From positions 190,952,604-191,016,603 of the forward strand of contig CM070873.1 of the NCBI GenBank assembly GCA_036365515.1: a DNA stretch of 64,000 bases, written 5' to 3'. The notes beneath the pieces are model-generated. The model saw only the letters and a program-made list of their open reading frames with translations. It was not told the origin of the DNA and ran no database searches. Below are positions 11,370 to 22,929 of this stretch, piece by piece. The DNA is from Torymus aiolomorphi. Its lineage: Eukaryota; Arthropoda; Insecta; Hymenoptera; Torymidae. Numbering within the stretch: the stretch's first letter is position 1; every line of letters starts with the position of its first letter. The translations under genes were made by a program, and so were the position numbers.

Positions 11370-13305
11370 AAGTGTCGTATTTATAGGTTTAGATAATCAG
11401 GATTGATTGTACATTAAAATATTAATTGGGGAAAAGTTTTGTTTAGATGTTATCCATACTTTTATCTTTTGCATTTAATATTTTTGTGTAAAGTCAAATC
11501 GTTGAAATAAGCGAAAATCGTCCATTTTATGTATGTTTTGGCGTTAAAAATTATTTGTTTGTATTTAACTCGTCGGGAATTGATTGTACAAAAAAATGTT
11601 TAATAGGAAAAAGTTTTGTTTTAATTATTTATAACTTTTACATTCAACACTTTTGTGTAAAATCAAATCCTGTCAAGTTATAGCCGAAAATCGTCCATTT
11701 TATGTATATTTAGGCGTTCAAAATCGTTTTTATGAGTTCAACTCGTCAGGAATTGATTGTACAAAAAAATGCTTAACAGAAAAAAGTTTTGTTTTAATAT
11801 TATCTATAACTTTTGTATTTAACATTATTGTGTAAAATCAAATCGTGTAAAGAAATAGCAAAAAAACGACTATTTTTGATGATTTTAGCGGTTTTTTCGC
11901 TATTACATTGTTAAATATTGTTCATAGAAAACAATTTTATATATAAAAAAGACGTGTTTTAATTAGTTTTAGCAGATGCATTTGTTGTTTTTTGACGTAA
12001 AATTAATTTTGTTCACATTATGTTCAAAAATCGATTTTTTCAAATTTTTATTTGTTCTGGCGTTTTTTTATTTGTTGATCGATTCGGCTCGGTATAAGAC
12101 TGGAGCTTACTTATAATTAGACGAGTATCTGGGCCAAAATTCGTTAAGATCTATTGGAAATTCGCTGAGATATTTCATAAACTTGACTACATACGAACGG
12201 ACATACACACATACATCATAAAAAACGCCTAAAATGAACTAATTCTGGTTGAAAAATAATTTTATGCAACAAATTGTTCGTTTTTGAAGTGTTACAATTT
12301 TCGCTCTAGTCAAAATATAAGGCTCTCCCGAGAAGCGGTCGTGCCTAAAAAATCGTTTTTATAAGTTTAGTTCGTCTGGGTCTGATTGTACATGAAAATG
12401 TTAAATGGGACAAATATTATCTATAATTTTTGTTTGTATAAAATCAAATCCTGCTACGTTATAAACGAATATCGGCGATTTTAGGTATATTTAGGCGTTA
12501 AAAATCGTTTCTTTGGATTTAACTCGTCAGAAATTGTTCATAGCAAAAAATGTTCAATATAAAAAAGTTTTGTTTTAATATTATCTATAACTTTTACATT
12601 TAAAATTTTTGTGTAAAGTCAAATTCTGCTCAGTTATAAACGAAAATCAGCCATTTTATGTACATTTAGGCGTTAACCGTTTTTTTGGATTTAACTCATC
12701 AGGAATTGATCGTACAAAAAAATGTTGAATAGGAAAAAGTTTTGTTTCAATATTATCTATAACTTTTGTATTTAACATTTTTGTGTAAATTCAAATCCTG
12801 TAAAGTAGTAGCAAAGAAACGACTATTTCTGATGATTTTAGCGATTTTTTCGCTATTACATTGTTAAATATTGTTCATAGAAATAAATGTTCAATGTAAA
12901 GAAGACGTCTTTTAATTAGTTTTAGCAGATGCATTTGTTGTTTTTGACTTAAATTTAATTTTGTTCACTGTATGCTCAAAAAGCGATTTTTTAAAATTTT
13001 TATTTGCCCTGGCGTTTTTTTATTTGTCGATCGATTTGGCTCAGTAGAGAACTATCAGTTACTTATAATTAGACGAGTATATTCCCCAAAGCCCGTTTGG
13101 ATCCGTCGAAATTTTGCTCAGATAATCGGGTTACTTGATCACATACATACGTACAGACATACATACATCTCTGAAAACGCTTAAAATGTACTTCTTTTGG
13201 GTGGAAAATAGTTTTTATGTTGTAAATTTCAGAATTTGAAGTGTTACAATTTTCGCCCTGATGAAAATATAAGGCTCTCCCGATAAGCGGTCGTGCCTAA
13301 AAAGC
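11370..13305. repeat. 952-bp tandem duplication with nested ~150-bp subrepeats
   Basis: The phrase GGCTCTCCCGAGAAGCGGTC at 12,321 recurs at 13,273 as GGCTCTCCCGATAAGCGGTC, giving a period of 952 bp. Each large unit is itself made of smaller units carrying TTTTGTGTAAA.TCAAATC, CGAAAATCG.CCATTTTATG, AGGCGTTAAAAATCG and TCAGGAATTGATTGTAC, spaced 130-170 bp. Each large unit then has a CATACA-rich stretch and the GCGGTCGTGCCTA end. Higher-order satellite or tandemly inserted non-autonomous element; no protein recognised. Confidence 0.65.
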
Positions 13306-13655
13306 GAAAATGTAGATAATTTAAATACCTTTTAAGAAAGGTTTATTATTTTAAGTAATAATGGCTGTAAGATATAAAAATAAAAAACAAAATAAAAATT
13401 CAAAATCGTTATTTGTTTATAAAAAAAATAAAATCGATAAAAACTTAAATCGGTCAGTGTCCGACGAAAATCGGTCGATGAGTTCAGAGACATAAAGAGT
13501 TTACATACATTCACTCACACACACACACACAAACGTACAGACACAAACAAAAAATTCTTAAAATCAAGAAATGTCGACATGTATCGCCTTAAAACATCTT
13601 TTTGAACATTTTCTGTCTTGAAAATTTTTTCACCGTTACAAAGCTTCCACTATGT
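13306..13655 (+). mobile_element. (CA)n-cored repeat ending in a stem-loop, copy 3 (diverged)
   Basis: A short CA tract (13,513-13,531) is followed at 13,633-13,655 by ACAAAGCTTCCACTATGTGG, which completes the AAGCTTCC…GGAAGC stem-loop seen in the other copies. Upstream sequence shares only short blocks with the 9-kb copy. Confidence 0.45.
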
Positions 13656-14118
13656 GGAAGCAAAAATATGAGCAATGGTAGAAAACCAGTTTTTTCGTTT
13701 TGTTCAATTTTGTAATGGAGATTCATGAAAGCTTTAATAACATCCGAATGTTTATTTTGAAAAATCAATTGTAAAACTTACATTTTAAACAAATGGAATA
13801 CATTTTAAAATTTTAATAAAGCAAAACATATTTTGAACTTATTCAGACTACTCATGAAAAAAGTTGATTGAATTAAGTGATTGAGGAAATTATTGCGTTG
13901 TATCTGGTTAGCTAGGTATTATATATTGATTGATGAATTTATTTCCTATTTCCATGTTGTAAAAATGTTTCTTATGTTTTCAAGTTTATAACGGAAGTAG
14001 CTGACAAAAAGTTTAAGCAAGAAATTTTGATAATGAAGTTTCGACAAGGAAGAAATTTTTTTTTAAGAACTGACGGTTATGCTTTATATTATGATTTATT
14101 AATTTCATGTCAATATTC
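13656..14118. other. AT-rich spacer, nothing recognised
   Basis: AT-rich sequence up to the copia target duplication. Confidence 0.45.
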
Positions 14119-14123
14119 ATTAT

Positions 14124-14153
14124 TATTAAGATATGAGGTACATTTATGTCGGC

Positions 14154-14204
<51 letters not shown>

Positions 14205-14400
14205 TGTATGCGCAGCGCCATCACACGGATGATTGTACTGGCGAGCGGCCGAGCGGGAGCTCACTCGACTGCCGCACGATGCGGTTGTAAATAAGAAAGC
14301 GATTTCTACTGAAAGAGAAAGTGTATCAATAAAGTATTGGGAATTATTACTGTTCACGGGTATGTGGTTTGTTGAAGAAACCCTATTTAAATAATTCACA
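14124..14400 (+). repeat. Copia 5' LTR
   Basis: Matches 21,580-21,868 throughout, starting TATTAAGATATGAGG and ending AAATAATTCACA. It contains a (GA)n tract (14,159-14,201), a GC-rich centre, and AATAAAG at 14,328 as the likely polyadenylation signal. The LTRs differ by GA-tract length, a few small indels (GTTGGCCT present only in the right one) and scattered substitutions, so the insertion is not recent. Confidence 0.9.
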
Positions 14401-14418
14401 TGGTAGCAGTGTGCTTGG
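14401..14418 (+). promoter_or_regulatory. Copia primer-binding site
   Basis: TGGTAGCAGTGTGCTTGG begins at the first base after the LTR. TGG plus TAGCAG complements the 3' end of initiator-methionine-type tRNAs, the usual copia primer; the match weakens after about nine bases. Confidence 0.6.
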
Positions 14419-14549
14419 TTAATTTTCAGTGTCGGTACTGTCTCTCTCGAGAGCAGTAACGCGCGCGCGCGCGCGCGTACTTTAATTCCACGAAAGGGAT
14501 AGTGTTTTTAAGTTAAACGCGCGGTAAGCGCGAGAACAAAGGAAGACCC

Positions 14550-15439
14550 ATGAGCGTAAAAGAAGAGCCTCAAGGAGTAAAAAGTGAGAAGACGAACGAA
14601 ACTGAAAGTGAAGAAGAGTTTTTTGATACCGAAAATAAAGAGGTAAAAGAGGAAGTTCCTATTGAAAACGAGATGGCGTCGGAGAACAAAGGATTTATGT
14701 TGCAAGTATTTGACGGGACACATGACGACAAATGGAAGTACAAATTGAAATTATTCTTAGAATTAAAAAAATGCAGTGAAGTTATTGAAAATGATGTAAA
14801 ACCGGAAACAATAACAGAAGTTTAGTGGAAAAAGAAAGAAATAAAAGCCAAAAATTATATTGTGAACAGTATTACGAATACACAATTGGAATTAATTATT
14901 TCAGAAGAAAATGCTAAAAAAATGATCGATAAATTGGATGAAAATTACTTACTTAGAAGTAGTTCTGTGAAATTATTAGGTAAAAGAAAACTACTCGATT
15001 TGAAAATGGAAGAAAGTGAGAACCCGACAGACTTTTATAATAACTTTGAAAAATTAGTGAACGAATTTAAAAATGCTGGAGAAAATGTGACGAAAGAAGA
15101 TAAATTAAATTACTTCTTATTAACGCTACCAGAAAGTATGTTACACATGGTTTATATTGTGGACGCATTAGCTGAAAAAGGAAAAAACAGTGGAATTTGT
15201 AAAATCGAAATTGGAATTTGAATTTAAGAAAAGACATGGTGAAAGTGAAAATTCGAGATCAAACGCGTTTACGGTTGAGAAAAGGAAAGACGAAAAGAAA
15301 AGGACATCTTATATATGTGGTGGTGTAGGACACATACAGTACGATTGCCCAACGAAAAACAATTCTTGGAATCAAGGGACGTCGCAGCGAGCAACCGGTA
15401 GAGGAAGCCGCGTGCCACAGAGAGGAGGGGGCAACGGCA
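14550..15439 (+). pseudogene. Copia gag, broken
   Basis: Starts at ATG 14,550 after the leader. It has an acidic N-terminus, then a UBN2/DUF4219-like copia capsid region (FDG…KW…L.L, later LLGKRKLLDLKM..SENPTDFY). An in-frame TAG at 14,823 interrupts it and a frameshift occurs near 15,190. The nucleocapsid knuckle near 15,310-15,352 reads S-Y-I-C-G-G-V-G-H-I-Q-Y-D-C: the first zinc cysteine is replaced by serine. The 3' end is cut by the Transib-like insertion at 15,440. Forms the particle in an active element; here dead. Confidence 0.8.
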
Positions 15440-16986
15440 CACAGTGGGGTCACGAGCAAAAAAAACGCCGAAATTCGCGCTTGCCTCAAAAAATGCATAA
15501 AAAAAAAAGTTTGAGGCACGAAAGTATTCGTTGTAACCTATATTTTATGAAACCGTTTCCCCTGGTATGATCGTAATCGATATGTATATGTATATCAGGC
15601 ATATATTGAGCATACATACAGTAACCGCATTAAAATGACATTTTCGTGCAAAGCTTTTCATTACTCGATGTATCTACCATAATAAAAATATATTTAACAC
15701 ACACGCATATATACATTTGTTTTAACAGATTTATGGAGCCCTTTTATACACATGAGCATATTTATGGAGCCCGTTTTCTTTTATGGAGCCCGGGTCCCAT
15801 AAAATATTTTTCTCGGGCGTTTATGGAGCCCGATCTAGAGTCTATAACCCTAGGGTCTATTATTTCTTTAGTCACTTGCCATAGGGATCTCTGGGCTGTA
15901 GGTACTAATATACAGGGATGGGCTCCATAAACGGATGGGGGGATAATTATATATATATATATATCATTAGATTATTATTAGACATACATATGAGTTATAT
16001 CGGTTCGTGTATGTGTGTATATATGCATATATATAAATATTATCTTATATCTTAAAAATGAACAAAATTAAAAAAATGGATTTTGTGGTATGCGACACAT
16101 ACACGTATACATACACACAAGGACAAACACGCGCGTACACACACACACACACAAATATATCGGTGGTGCTAAGGAAGAAGGGAACAAATCAATTGGAAAA
16201 GTTTTAGAGATATGGCGATTTAAATGATAAAGCTTAAATGCAACTGCTATAGTTGTCCTTTTTCAATTACGTGGTAACTACAGAATATTGAACTTTTTAC
16301 CAAATAAAAACTTCAAATTATGGTGTATTAAACCTCAAAAAAAAGAAAAATGGCTTTAACTCGATTTTCATAAAGAGTGGATTAATTCCCATCTTCCTTG
16401 GCACCACAGATATATTACTTATTATGAAATCCACTATTTATTAAATATTGAACATGTAGCTGTGGTATAATACAAATAATGCATATTATATTATATCAAT
16501 AATAAGTAATATATAGTTGTGTGTGTGTGTGTGTATGCGCGTGTTTGTCCGTGTGTGATGTATACGTGTATGTGTCGCATACCACAAAATCAATTTTTTA
16601 AATTTTATTCATTTTTAAGATATAAGATAATATTTATATATATCCATATATACACACATACACGAACCGATATAACTCATATGTATGTCTAATAATAATC
16701 TAATGATATATATATGTGTGTGTGTGTGTGTTAAATATATTGTTATTATGGTAGATACATCGAGTAATGAAAAGCTTTGCACGAAAATGTCATTTTAATA
16801 CGGTTACTGAATGTGTGCTCAATATACGCCTGATATACATATATATCGATTACGATCATACCGGGGGAAACGGTTTATTAAAATATAGGTTACAACGAAT
16901 ACTTTCGTGCCTCAAACTTTTTTTTTTATGCATTTTTCGAGGCAAGCGCGATTTCGGCGCTTTCTTTTGCTCGCGGCCCCACTGTG
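15440..16986. mobile_element. Transib-like non-autonomous element with very long inverted repeats
   Basis: The ends are CACAGTGGGG at 15,440 and its reverse complement CCCCACTGTG ending at 16,986. They are flanked on both sides by CGGCA (15,435-15,439 and 16,987-16,991), a 5-bp target duplication. The arms match far inward (left 15,440-16,165; right 16,500-16,986; the left is longer because of another insertion at about 15,715-15,950), leaving a centre of about 340 bp. Transib family knowledge: TIRs start with a CACNNTG heptamer like the RAG signal and make 5-bp GC-rich duplications. No transposase gene is present. Other superfamilies with CAC ends are possible, but 5-bp GC-rich duplication plus CACAGTG fits Transib best. 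Confidence 0.7.
15715..15950 (+). repeat. Small core-sharing element E1 (private repeat TTTATGGAGCCC)
   Basis: Sits inside the left arm of the Transib-like element; the right arm lacks it and shows plain (CA)n(TA)n, so the insertion site is known. It contains TTTATGGAGCCC or near copies at about 15,731, 15,760, 15,779 and 15,819, and the inverse GGGCTCCATAAA at its 3' end (about 15,920). The core TCTAGAGTC…TTTCTTTAGTCA (15,834-15,874) is shared with four elements at 35.0-35.95 kb. It ends with ATAATTATATAT like E2. Confidence 0.6.
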
Positions 16987-16991
16987 CGGCA

Positions 16992-17566
16992 GAGGCTACT
17001 CGCAACAGTGAGGAGGCGCTAGCGAGCGCGGAGTCAACCAACAGCGCGGATCGAGTTTCAACCGGCGCGGCAGTGGCAGGTACGGCCAAGCTGAGCGAGG
17101 CGCGGAGAAGAGCGAAGCATTTAGCGCGTCAGCAGAGGTTATGTCTGCTCAAACTGATAACGGTAATAAAATAGAATGGATTTTAGACAGTGGTTGCACT
17201 GACCATGTCGTAAATAATGACAATTATTTTAATGATTTGATTGTATTGAAAGAACCGATTAATGTAAAAGTAGGTGACGGTAGAATTTTGAAAGCGACCA
17301 AAGTAGATCATGTAAAAAGTAACTTTAAAACATTTAATGAAATAACTGAAATTGTAATGAAAGATGTTTTTTATGTCAAAGATATGGACAGGAATTTAAT
17401 TAATTTTGCTAAAGTAACTGACAAATATAAAGTTGTGTCAATTGGAAATAGTTCTAAAATTTATAATGAAAATAATAAATTAATTGCAATAGCTTGGAAA
17501 ATCAATATAATTTACAAAATAACTAGTTTTATTGAAAGAGTTAAAGAATATAATTTGACAGTTTAA
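16992..17566 (+). pseudogene. Copia protease region
   Basis: Resumes gag-pol after the CGGCA duplication. The retropepsin-like active site is visible as WILDSGCTDHVV near 17,177-17,212 (D-S-G catalytic motif). In an active element the enzyme cleaves the Gag-Pol polyprotein within the particle. The frame ends at TAA 17,564-17,566, a few codons before the integrase frame starts, so the polyprotein is interrupted. Confidence 0.75.
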
Positions 17567-17575
17567 AATGATAAA

Positions 17576-18530
17576 ATGACGTTAAAAGAGAAGTGGCATA
17601 GAACGTTAGGACACGTTAACTTTAATTATTTAAATACTATGTGTAAAAATCATATATTGAAAGGTTTGCCTAATCAGATAGAGTCAGATTATTTCAAATG
17701 CGCTACATGTATTGAGAATAAAATGCACAACATTCCTTTTGTAAATAATAGAAAAAGAGCAAATGATATATTAGAAATAGTGCATACAGATTTAAATGGG
17801 CCACATTCAGAAGGTTATAAAGGGGAAAAATATTTTCTTACTTTTGTTGATGATTATAGTGAAGTAGGTAAAATTTATCCGATAAAGTCAAAAGGTGAGG
17901 TATATGATAAATTTGAGGAGTATATAAATTTAGTTGAAAATAAGACTGGAAAGAAAATAAAGAAACTAAGGTGCGATAATGGCACTGAATATTTGAATAG
18001 AGATATGTATAGATTATTTAGACAATAGAACAATTATGGATAGTGCTAGGTGCTTGTTAGCTGAGTCTAAGGTAGAGAAAAGGTACTGGCCAGAAGTAGT
18101 CTGCGCCGCAGAATATTTGAAAAATAGAACAATTGCAAACACCTTAGTAAGAAATAAATCTCCTTATGAAATATTTTTTAATGAAAAGCCATATACTAAA
18201 TATTTAAAATTATATGGAAGTAAAGTATTTGTGAGAGTACCTGAAAGCAAAAGAAATTCGAAATGGGATAGAAAAGCTGATTTAGGAATTTTGATAGGTT
18301 ATGATGTAGTAGGTTACCGAGTTCTAATAGGAAATAGAGTTATTGTAGCTAGACACATTGATGTTGTTGAGGAAGATGTAAAATGCATTGGTTTAAGTGA
18401 TAATGATTTAGAAGATGAGAATTTGAATGAGAATTTTGATCAAGGAATTCATGAAAATTTAGAAAATTTAAATGAAAATATAAATAATAATGAAGATGTT
18501 GAAAATGAAGTAGATAAGTACCTGAAATAA
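17576..18530 (+). pseudogene. Copia integrase, catalytic part deleted
   Basis: 17,576-18,028 has the H-H-C-C zinc segment (WHRTLGHVN… C-x2-C) and the first two acidic residues of the DDE core (HTDLNGP and CDNGTEYLN). It then jumps at about 18,003-18,040 directly to the C-terminal part (18,036-18,530, NRTIMDSAR in the neighbouring frame, then WPEVVCAAEYLKNR…SPYEIFF). The stretch that should hold the catalytic glutamate (NGVAER-type) is missing together with a frame change: an internal deletion. It would integrate the cDNA in an active copy. Confidence 0.8.
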
Positions 18531-18610
18531 GAAGGTCACAATGAACGATTACGAGACCTAGTAGATTTGATGATAATTATTTACACTAAGAAAAGCGAAA
18601 ACATGTTTAA

Positions 18611-20209
18611 CCCATTAATGCGCAAAATGCTAAATTTGGACATGAAACTTCGAGCCCACTGTGCTGTTAGAAAAACAAATCCATTTTTGTTCAAAATACT
18701 ATATAAGGGGTTTTGAGGGATGCTCTTTCAGAATCTGGCACTTATTTTGTAAAAAAAAACAAATTAATTATTTTTTTTGCATTTTAAAAAAAAGTCACGA
18801 ATTTTTGACGTTTTTTTTTTAAATCAATTTTTACTAACATTTCTGCATTTAAATCAACAAATTATTGCCAGAAATTGCATCCTCGATGTCTGAGGTTTTC
18901 AAAACCCTGGTTGAGAACTTTTTTTTCCCCCTTAGTTTTTCCAAAATGGCGGTTTTTGTGAAACAGCATAACCTTGAACTTCATGATTTTTTTTCTTGAC
19001 AGCTTTGTATCTTACGAAAAAAAGTTATAGAACAAGAAATGTTTAGAATCATCCAAAAAACATGTGTGAATTTTTTCAAAAATTTTTGAGCCATTTTAGA
19101 ATTTTTCAAAAATAGGCCATTTTGAAAAATTTTAAATTCACTCAAAAGCTTCTGGAAAAATTTATATATATTCTTTAGATGATTCCGAGCACTTTTTGTT
19201 CTATAACTTTTTTCGTAAAGCTGATGCTTTTCAATAAAAAAATTATCAAAGTATTTATTACGTAATGGATAAAAAGTTACAATGGGTTGAAGACTAGGCA
19301 TAATCGTCATTTCATTACTGCAAATTATACAACGTTGTATGCTTCATATAAAAATGCCCAAAATAGAAAACAACATTCTAAAAAGAAACAAAAATTAAAA
19401 AATAATAACAAAAATTAAAATAAATTAAAAAAAAAAAAACAAAAAAAAAACAAAAAAAAAAAAACAAAAAAAAACGGTTCCCTGTTATCGTCTACCTCCT
19501 CGTGGTGAGAACTGGGCAACGCTGTATCATATTATATACGTATAGTGGCAAAGTGACGATTATACTGTTATCAAACCGAAAAATACTTTGATAATTCTTT
19601 TATTGAAAAGCATTAGCTTTATGAAAAAAAGTTATAGAACAAGAAGTGCTCAGAATCATCTAAAGAATATTTATAAATGTTTCTAGAAGTTTTTGAGTGA
19701 ATTTCAAATTTTTCAAAATGGCCTATTTTTGAAAAATTCTAAAATGGCTCAAAAATTTTTGAAAAAATTCACACATGTTTTTTGGTTGATTCTAAACATT
19801 TTTTGTTCTATAACTTTTTTTTTGTAAGGTTCAAAGCTGTCAAGAAAAAAAATTATGAAGTTTAAGGTCACGCTGTCTCACAGAAACCGCCATTTTGGAA
19901 AAACTAAGGGGGAAAAAAAGTTCTCAACCAGGGTTTTGAAAACCTCAGACATCGAGGACGCGATTTCTGGCAATAATTTGCTTATTTGAATGCAGCAACG
20001 TTAGTAAAAATTGATTTAAAAAAAAAACCTTAAAAATTCGTGATTTTTTTTTAAAATGAAAAAAAAAATCATGATTTTGATTTTTTTTTTACAAAATAAG
20101 TGCCAGATTCTGAAAGAGCATCCCCGAAAACAAAAATGGATTTGTTTTTCTAACAGCACAGTGGGCTCGAAGTTTCATGTCCAAATTTAGCGTTTTGCGC
20201 ATTAATGGG
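18611..20209. mobile_element. piggyBac-like foldback element (non-autonomous)
   Basis: TTAA occurs at 18,607-18,610 and 20,210-20,213, and the ends are CCCATTAATGCGC and its inverse. The arms are near-complete inverted copies of about 640 bp (18,611-19,255 and 19,565-20,209), with an AT- and oligo-A-rich centre. The TTAA duplication plus CCC terminus is the signature of piggyBac elements. No transposase. It interrupts the copia reverse transcriptase: sequence on each side of TTAA reads into the conserved KARIVVRGYQQ segment. Confidence 0.75.
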
Positions 20210-20213
20210 TTAA

Positions 20214-21515
20214 AGCGAGAATTGTAGTACGAGGATACCAACAAACAGATGTGTTGGACGATATTTATTTTCTAGTAGCGAAAACACAAACTTTGAAAGT
20301 ATTACTGTCATATAGTTGTCAAAATCGATTGCTCGTAGAACAGATGGACGTAGAGACAGCGTTTTTAAATGGTAAAGTTAAGTCGAGAGTATTTGTTAAA
20401 CAGCCTGAAGGATATGAAGACGGGACTGAAAGAGTGTGTATGTTGAATAAAGTATTGTACGGTTTGAGAGAGAGTCCGAGAGCGTGGTACGAGTGTCTGG
20501 ATGATTATTTAAAATCATTAGGATTCGTGAGAAGCAAACATGATTATTGTTTGTATACTTTGAAAGAAAGAGATGAGATTATATATTTGATTATATTTGT
20601 AGACGACCTTTTGATTTGCTGTAAAAATAGACAAAATTTAGATTCTATTAAAAGTATGTTAAAGGAAAGATTTCAGATGAAAGATTTAGGAAAAGTGAGT
20701 ATGTATTTAGGTATTAGTATAGAGTATGATGAAAAGAAAAATGAGATGTCATTGGATTAGGAAAAATATACAGAGTCATTTGCTAGAAAGTATCAGATTG
20801 AACAGGCAAAATTATATGAAACGCCAATGGAACAGAATTTAAAGTTAGAACCTGCGGAAGAAACAAATGAGAAAATAAAGTATAGAAATTTAATAGGAGC
20901 GCTTTTATACATTAGCTCAGGAACAAGATTAGATATAAGTTATAGCGTAAATTACTTAAGTAGATTTTAGAATTGCTACAATGAATCACATTACAAATAC
21001 GCTTTAAGGGTTTTAAAGTACCTATATTTAACTAAAGATATAAAATTAAGGTGTATGAAAAACGATACAGCAGATGTTCTTGAATGCTATGTTGATGCAG
21101 ACTGGGCAGATGTTAGCGTAGATAGGAAATCGACAACTGGGTATGTTGTAAAATTGTATGGAAACGTGATTCATTGGAAATCGAGGAAACAAGGAAGCGT
21201 GACGAAGTCTTCAACAGCTGCAGAATATGTAGCACTGTCAGAAGCAGTAAGCGAAATTTTACTAATTAAAGATTTGTTAAGTAACTTTAATGTAGAAATT
21301 AAGAAACCAATTAATGTTTTTGAGGATAATTGAGGCGCTGTGATTATTGCTAAGTACGGAAATTTTACTAAACGATCTAAGTACATCGAAGTACATTATC
21401 AGTTTGTAAACGAGAATTATGAAAAAGGCTTAATTGAAATTGTAAAAGTTAGTTCAGAGAAAAATTTTGCAGACATTTTGACAAAAACTCTTGGGCGAGT
21501 AAGTTTGAAAAATTG
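20214..21515 (+). pseudogene. Copia reverse transcriptase and RNase H, broken
   Basis: After the piggyBac-like insert the frame shows RVT_2 landmarks: MDVETAFLNG (20,344-20,373), LYGLRESPRAWY, and the catalytic FVDDLL near 20,598. A TAG at 20,758 and another TAG near 20,968 interrupt the thumb/connection. The RNase H part has DADWAD (21,097), KSSTAAEYVALSE (21,208) and the DN followed by a TGA at 21,331 where a codon of the active-site region should continue, then H in EVHYQFVN. It copies RNA into cDNA in active elements; dead here. Downstream a stop precedes the purine tract. Confidence 0.85.
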
Positions 21516-21579
21516 AGAAGTTTATTGAATTTAATTTAAATAAATATTGTATTGCTCACAATATAAACGTAAGGAGGCG

Positions 21580-21609
21580 TATTAAGATATGAGGTACATT
21601 TAAGTCGGC

Positions 21610-21669
<60 letters not shown>

Positions 21670-21868
21670 ATGCGCAGCGCCGTCACACGGATGATTGTAC
21701 TGGCGAGCGGCCGAGCGGGAGCTCACTCGACTGTTGGCCTCCGCACGATGCGGTTGTAAATAAGAAAGATATTTCTATGAAAGAGAAAGTGTATCAATAA
21801 AGTATTGGAAATTGTTACTGTTCACGGGTGTGTGGTTTATTGAAGAAACCCTATTTAAATAATTCACA
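21580..21868 (+). repeat. Copia 3' LTR
   Basis: Direct copy of 14,124-14,400, with a longer (GA)n tract (21,613-21,665). Ends AATAATTCACA followed by the ATTAT target duplication. Confidence 0.9.
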
Positions 21869-21873
21869 ATTAT

Positions 21874-22915
21874 GACGACTATATATTATAAATTAATGGT
21901 CTAATGTAGATGGTACTCATTAAAAAGTACCGTTAAAATAGTAACATTTCGTAGATGACACCTATTTAGTTATTTGTCAATACTTGTTTCGACTTATACT
22001 GAGCATGAACCCCCGATTAAATTTTTTTTTAAACTTTTTAAGTACTTTAACCTGCTATAACTACTTCTTACAGACATTTTTTCCATATCCAGCAATGTCT
22101 CATTTTGAAGATATTCAGCGAAAGAAAAATTTAGGCCCCAGCTGAAAATTTCAACACCATACATACCGCTAGGATCTCATTTCAACGGTTCTCTGTCAAA
22201 GGTACTTGGTCAATATTCATAGCATTGATCTGACCAAAATTCTACCTATTTTTACTCACAATTTAGATACTTTTTCCTATACAATGTGCTATATTAAAAG
22301 TTTCTACATTTTATCCACAAAAAATCACAAAGTGTCCATATTATTGAAAAAATTCAAAATTTTCCATTTTTCAAATAGCTATAACTTTGAAACTCTTCAA
22401 TATCTTATGTCCAAAAATTTTTTCTGAGGTTCTGACACAATTTGAAACCAATTTGTTAGGGTTTAAGGGATTTTAAAATTTTGACCTTGCTCAGTTGATT
22501 TGAAATCACCCATATGTATTAAAACGTCTAGTACTAGAAACCGAAATGACGTGTAGGATACACCTCAGCTCACTACTTGAGGTTATAGATTGTATTACCT
22601 ATCAAATCTCAAACTGACCGAATGCTGTGAGGTTACATCATTTAAAAGAATAATCTCCCCCTAATGTAGTTTTCTATGGCCTTATAACATAATCTGCTCC
22701 GAGTTTTACATGTTAATTCAAATTTTTAAAGATGTAAACCATATCTTTTCAGTATTAGTACCTGTAACTGTATGAAAATTATATAGCATTTTCATAAGAG
22801 AAGGGGAACACTAGTATCTATTTTTTCATTAATAGCTCAATATTATTGATTATTAATATTACTAAAATATTGTTATGGTTTTGCTTTTGATTCTGAAATA
22901 AGTAAAAATAATTTT
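21874..22915. other. AT-rich spacer, no gene recognised
   Basis: 22,000-22,500 has phrases (for example TAGCTATAACTTTGAAA) typical of non-coding dispersed repeats. No protein could be recognised in either strand. Confidence 0.45.
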
Positions 22916-22929
22916 TTTTATGTATTTTA

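Larger units (their letters stand above)
14119..21873 (+). mobile_element. Ty1/copia LTR retrotransposon, decayed, with nested insertions
   Basis: Two LTRs (14,124-14,400 and 21,580-21,868) enclose gag, protease, integrase, reverse transcriptase and RNase H in the copia order. The five bases ATTAT occur just before the left LTR (14,119-14,123) and just after the right LTR (21,869-21,873), the target duplication made at insertion. A primer-binding site directly follows the left LTR and a purine-rich GTAAGGAGGCG directly precedes the right one. The 7.7-kb length includes two later DNA-transposon insertions (15,440-16,986 and 18,611-20,209) plus their duplications. Stops, frameshifts and an integrase deletion show it is inactive. 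Confidence 0.92.
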
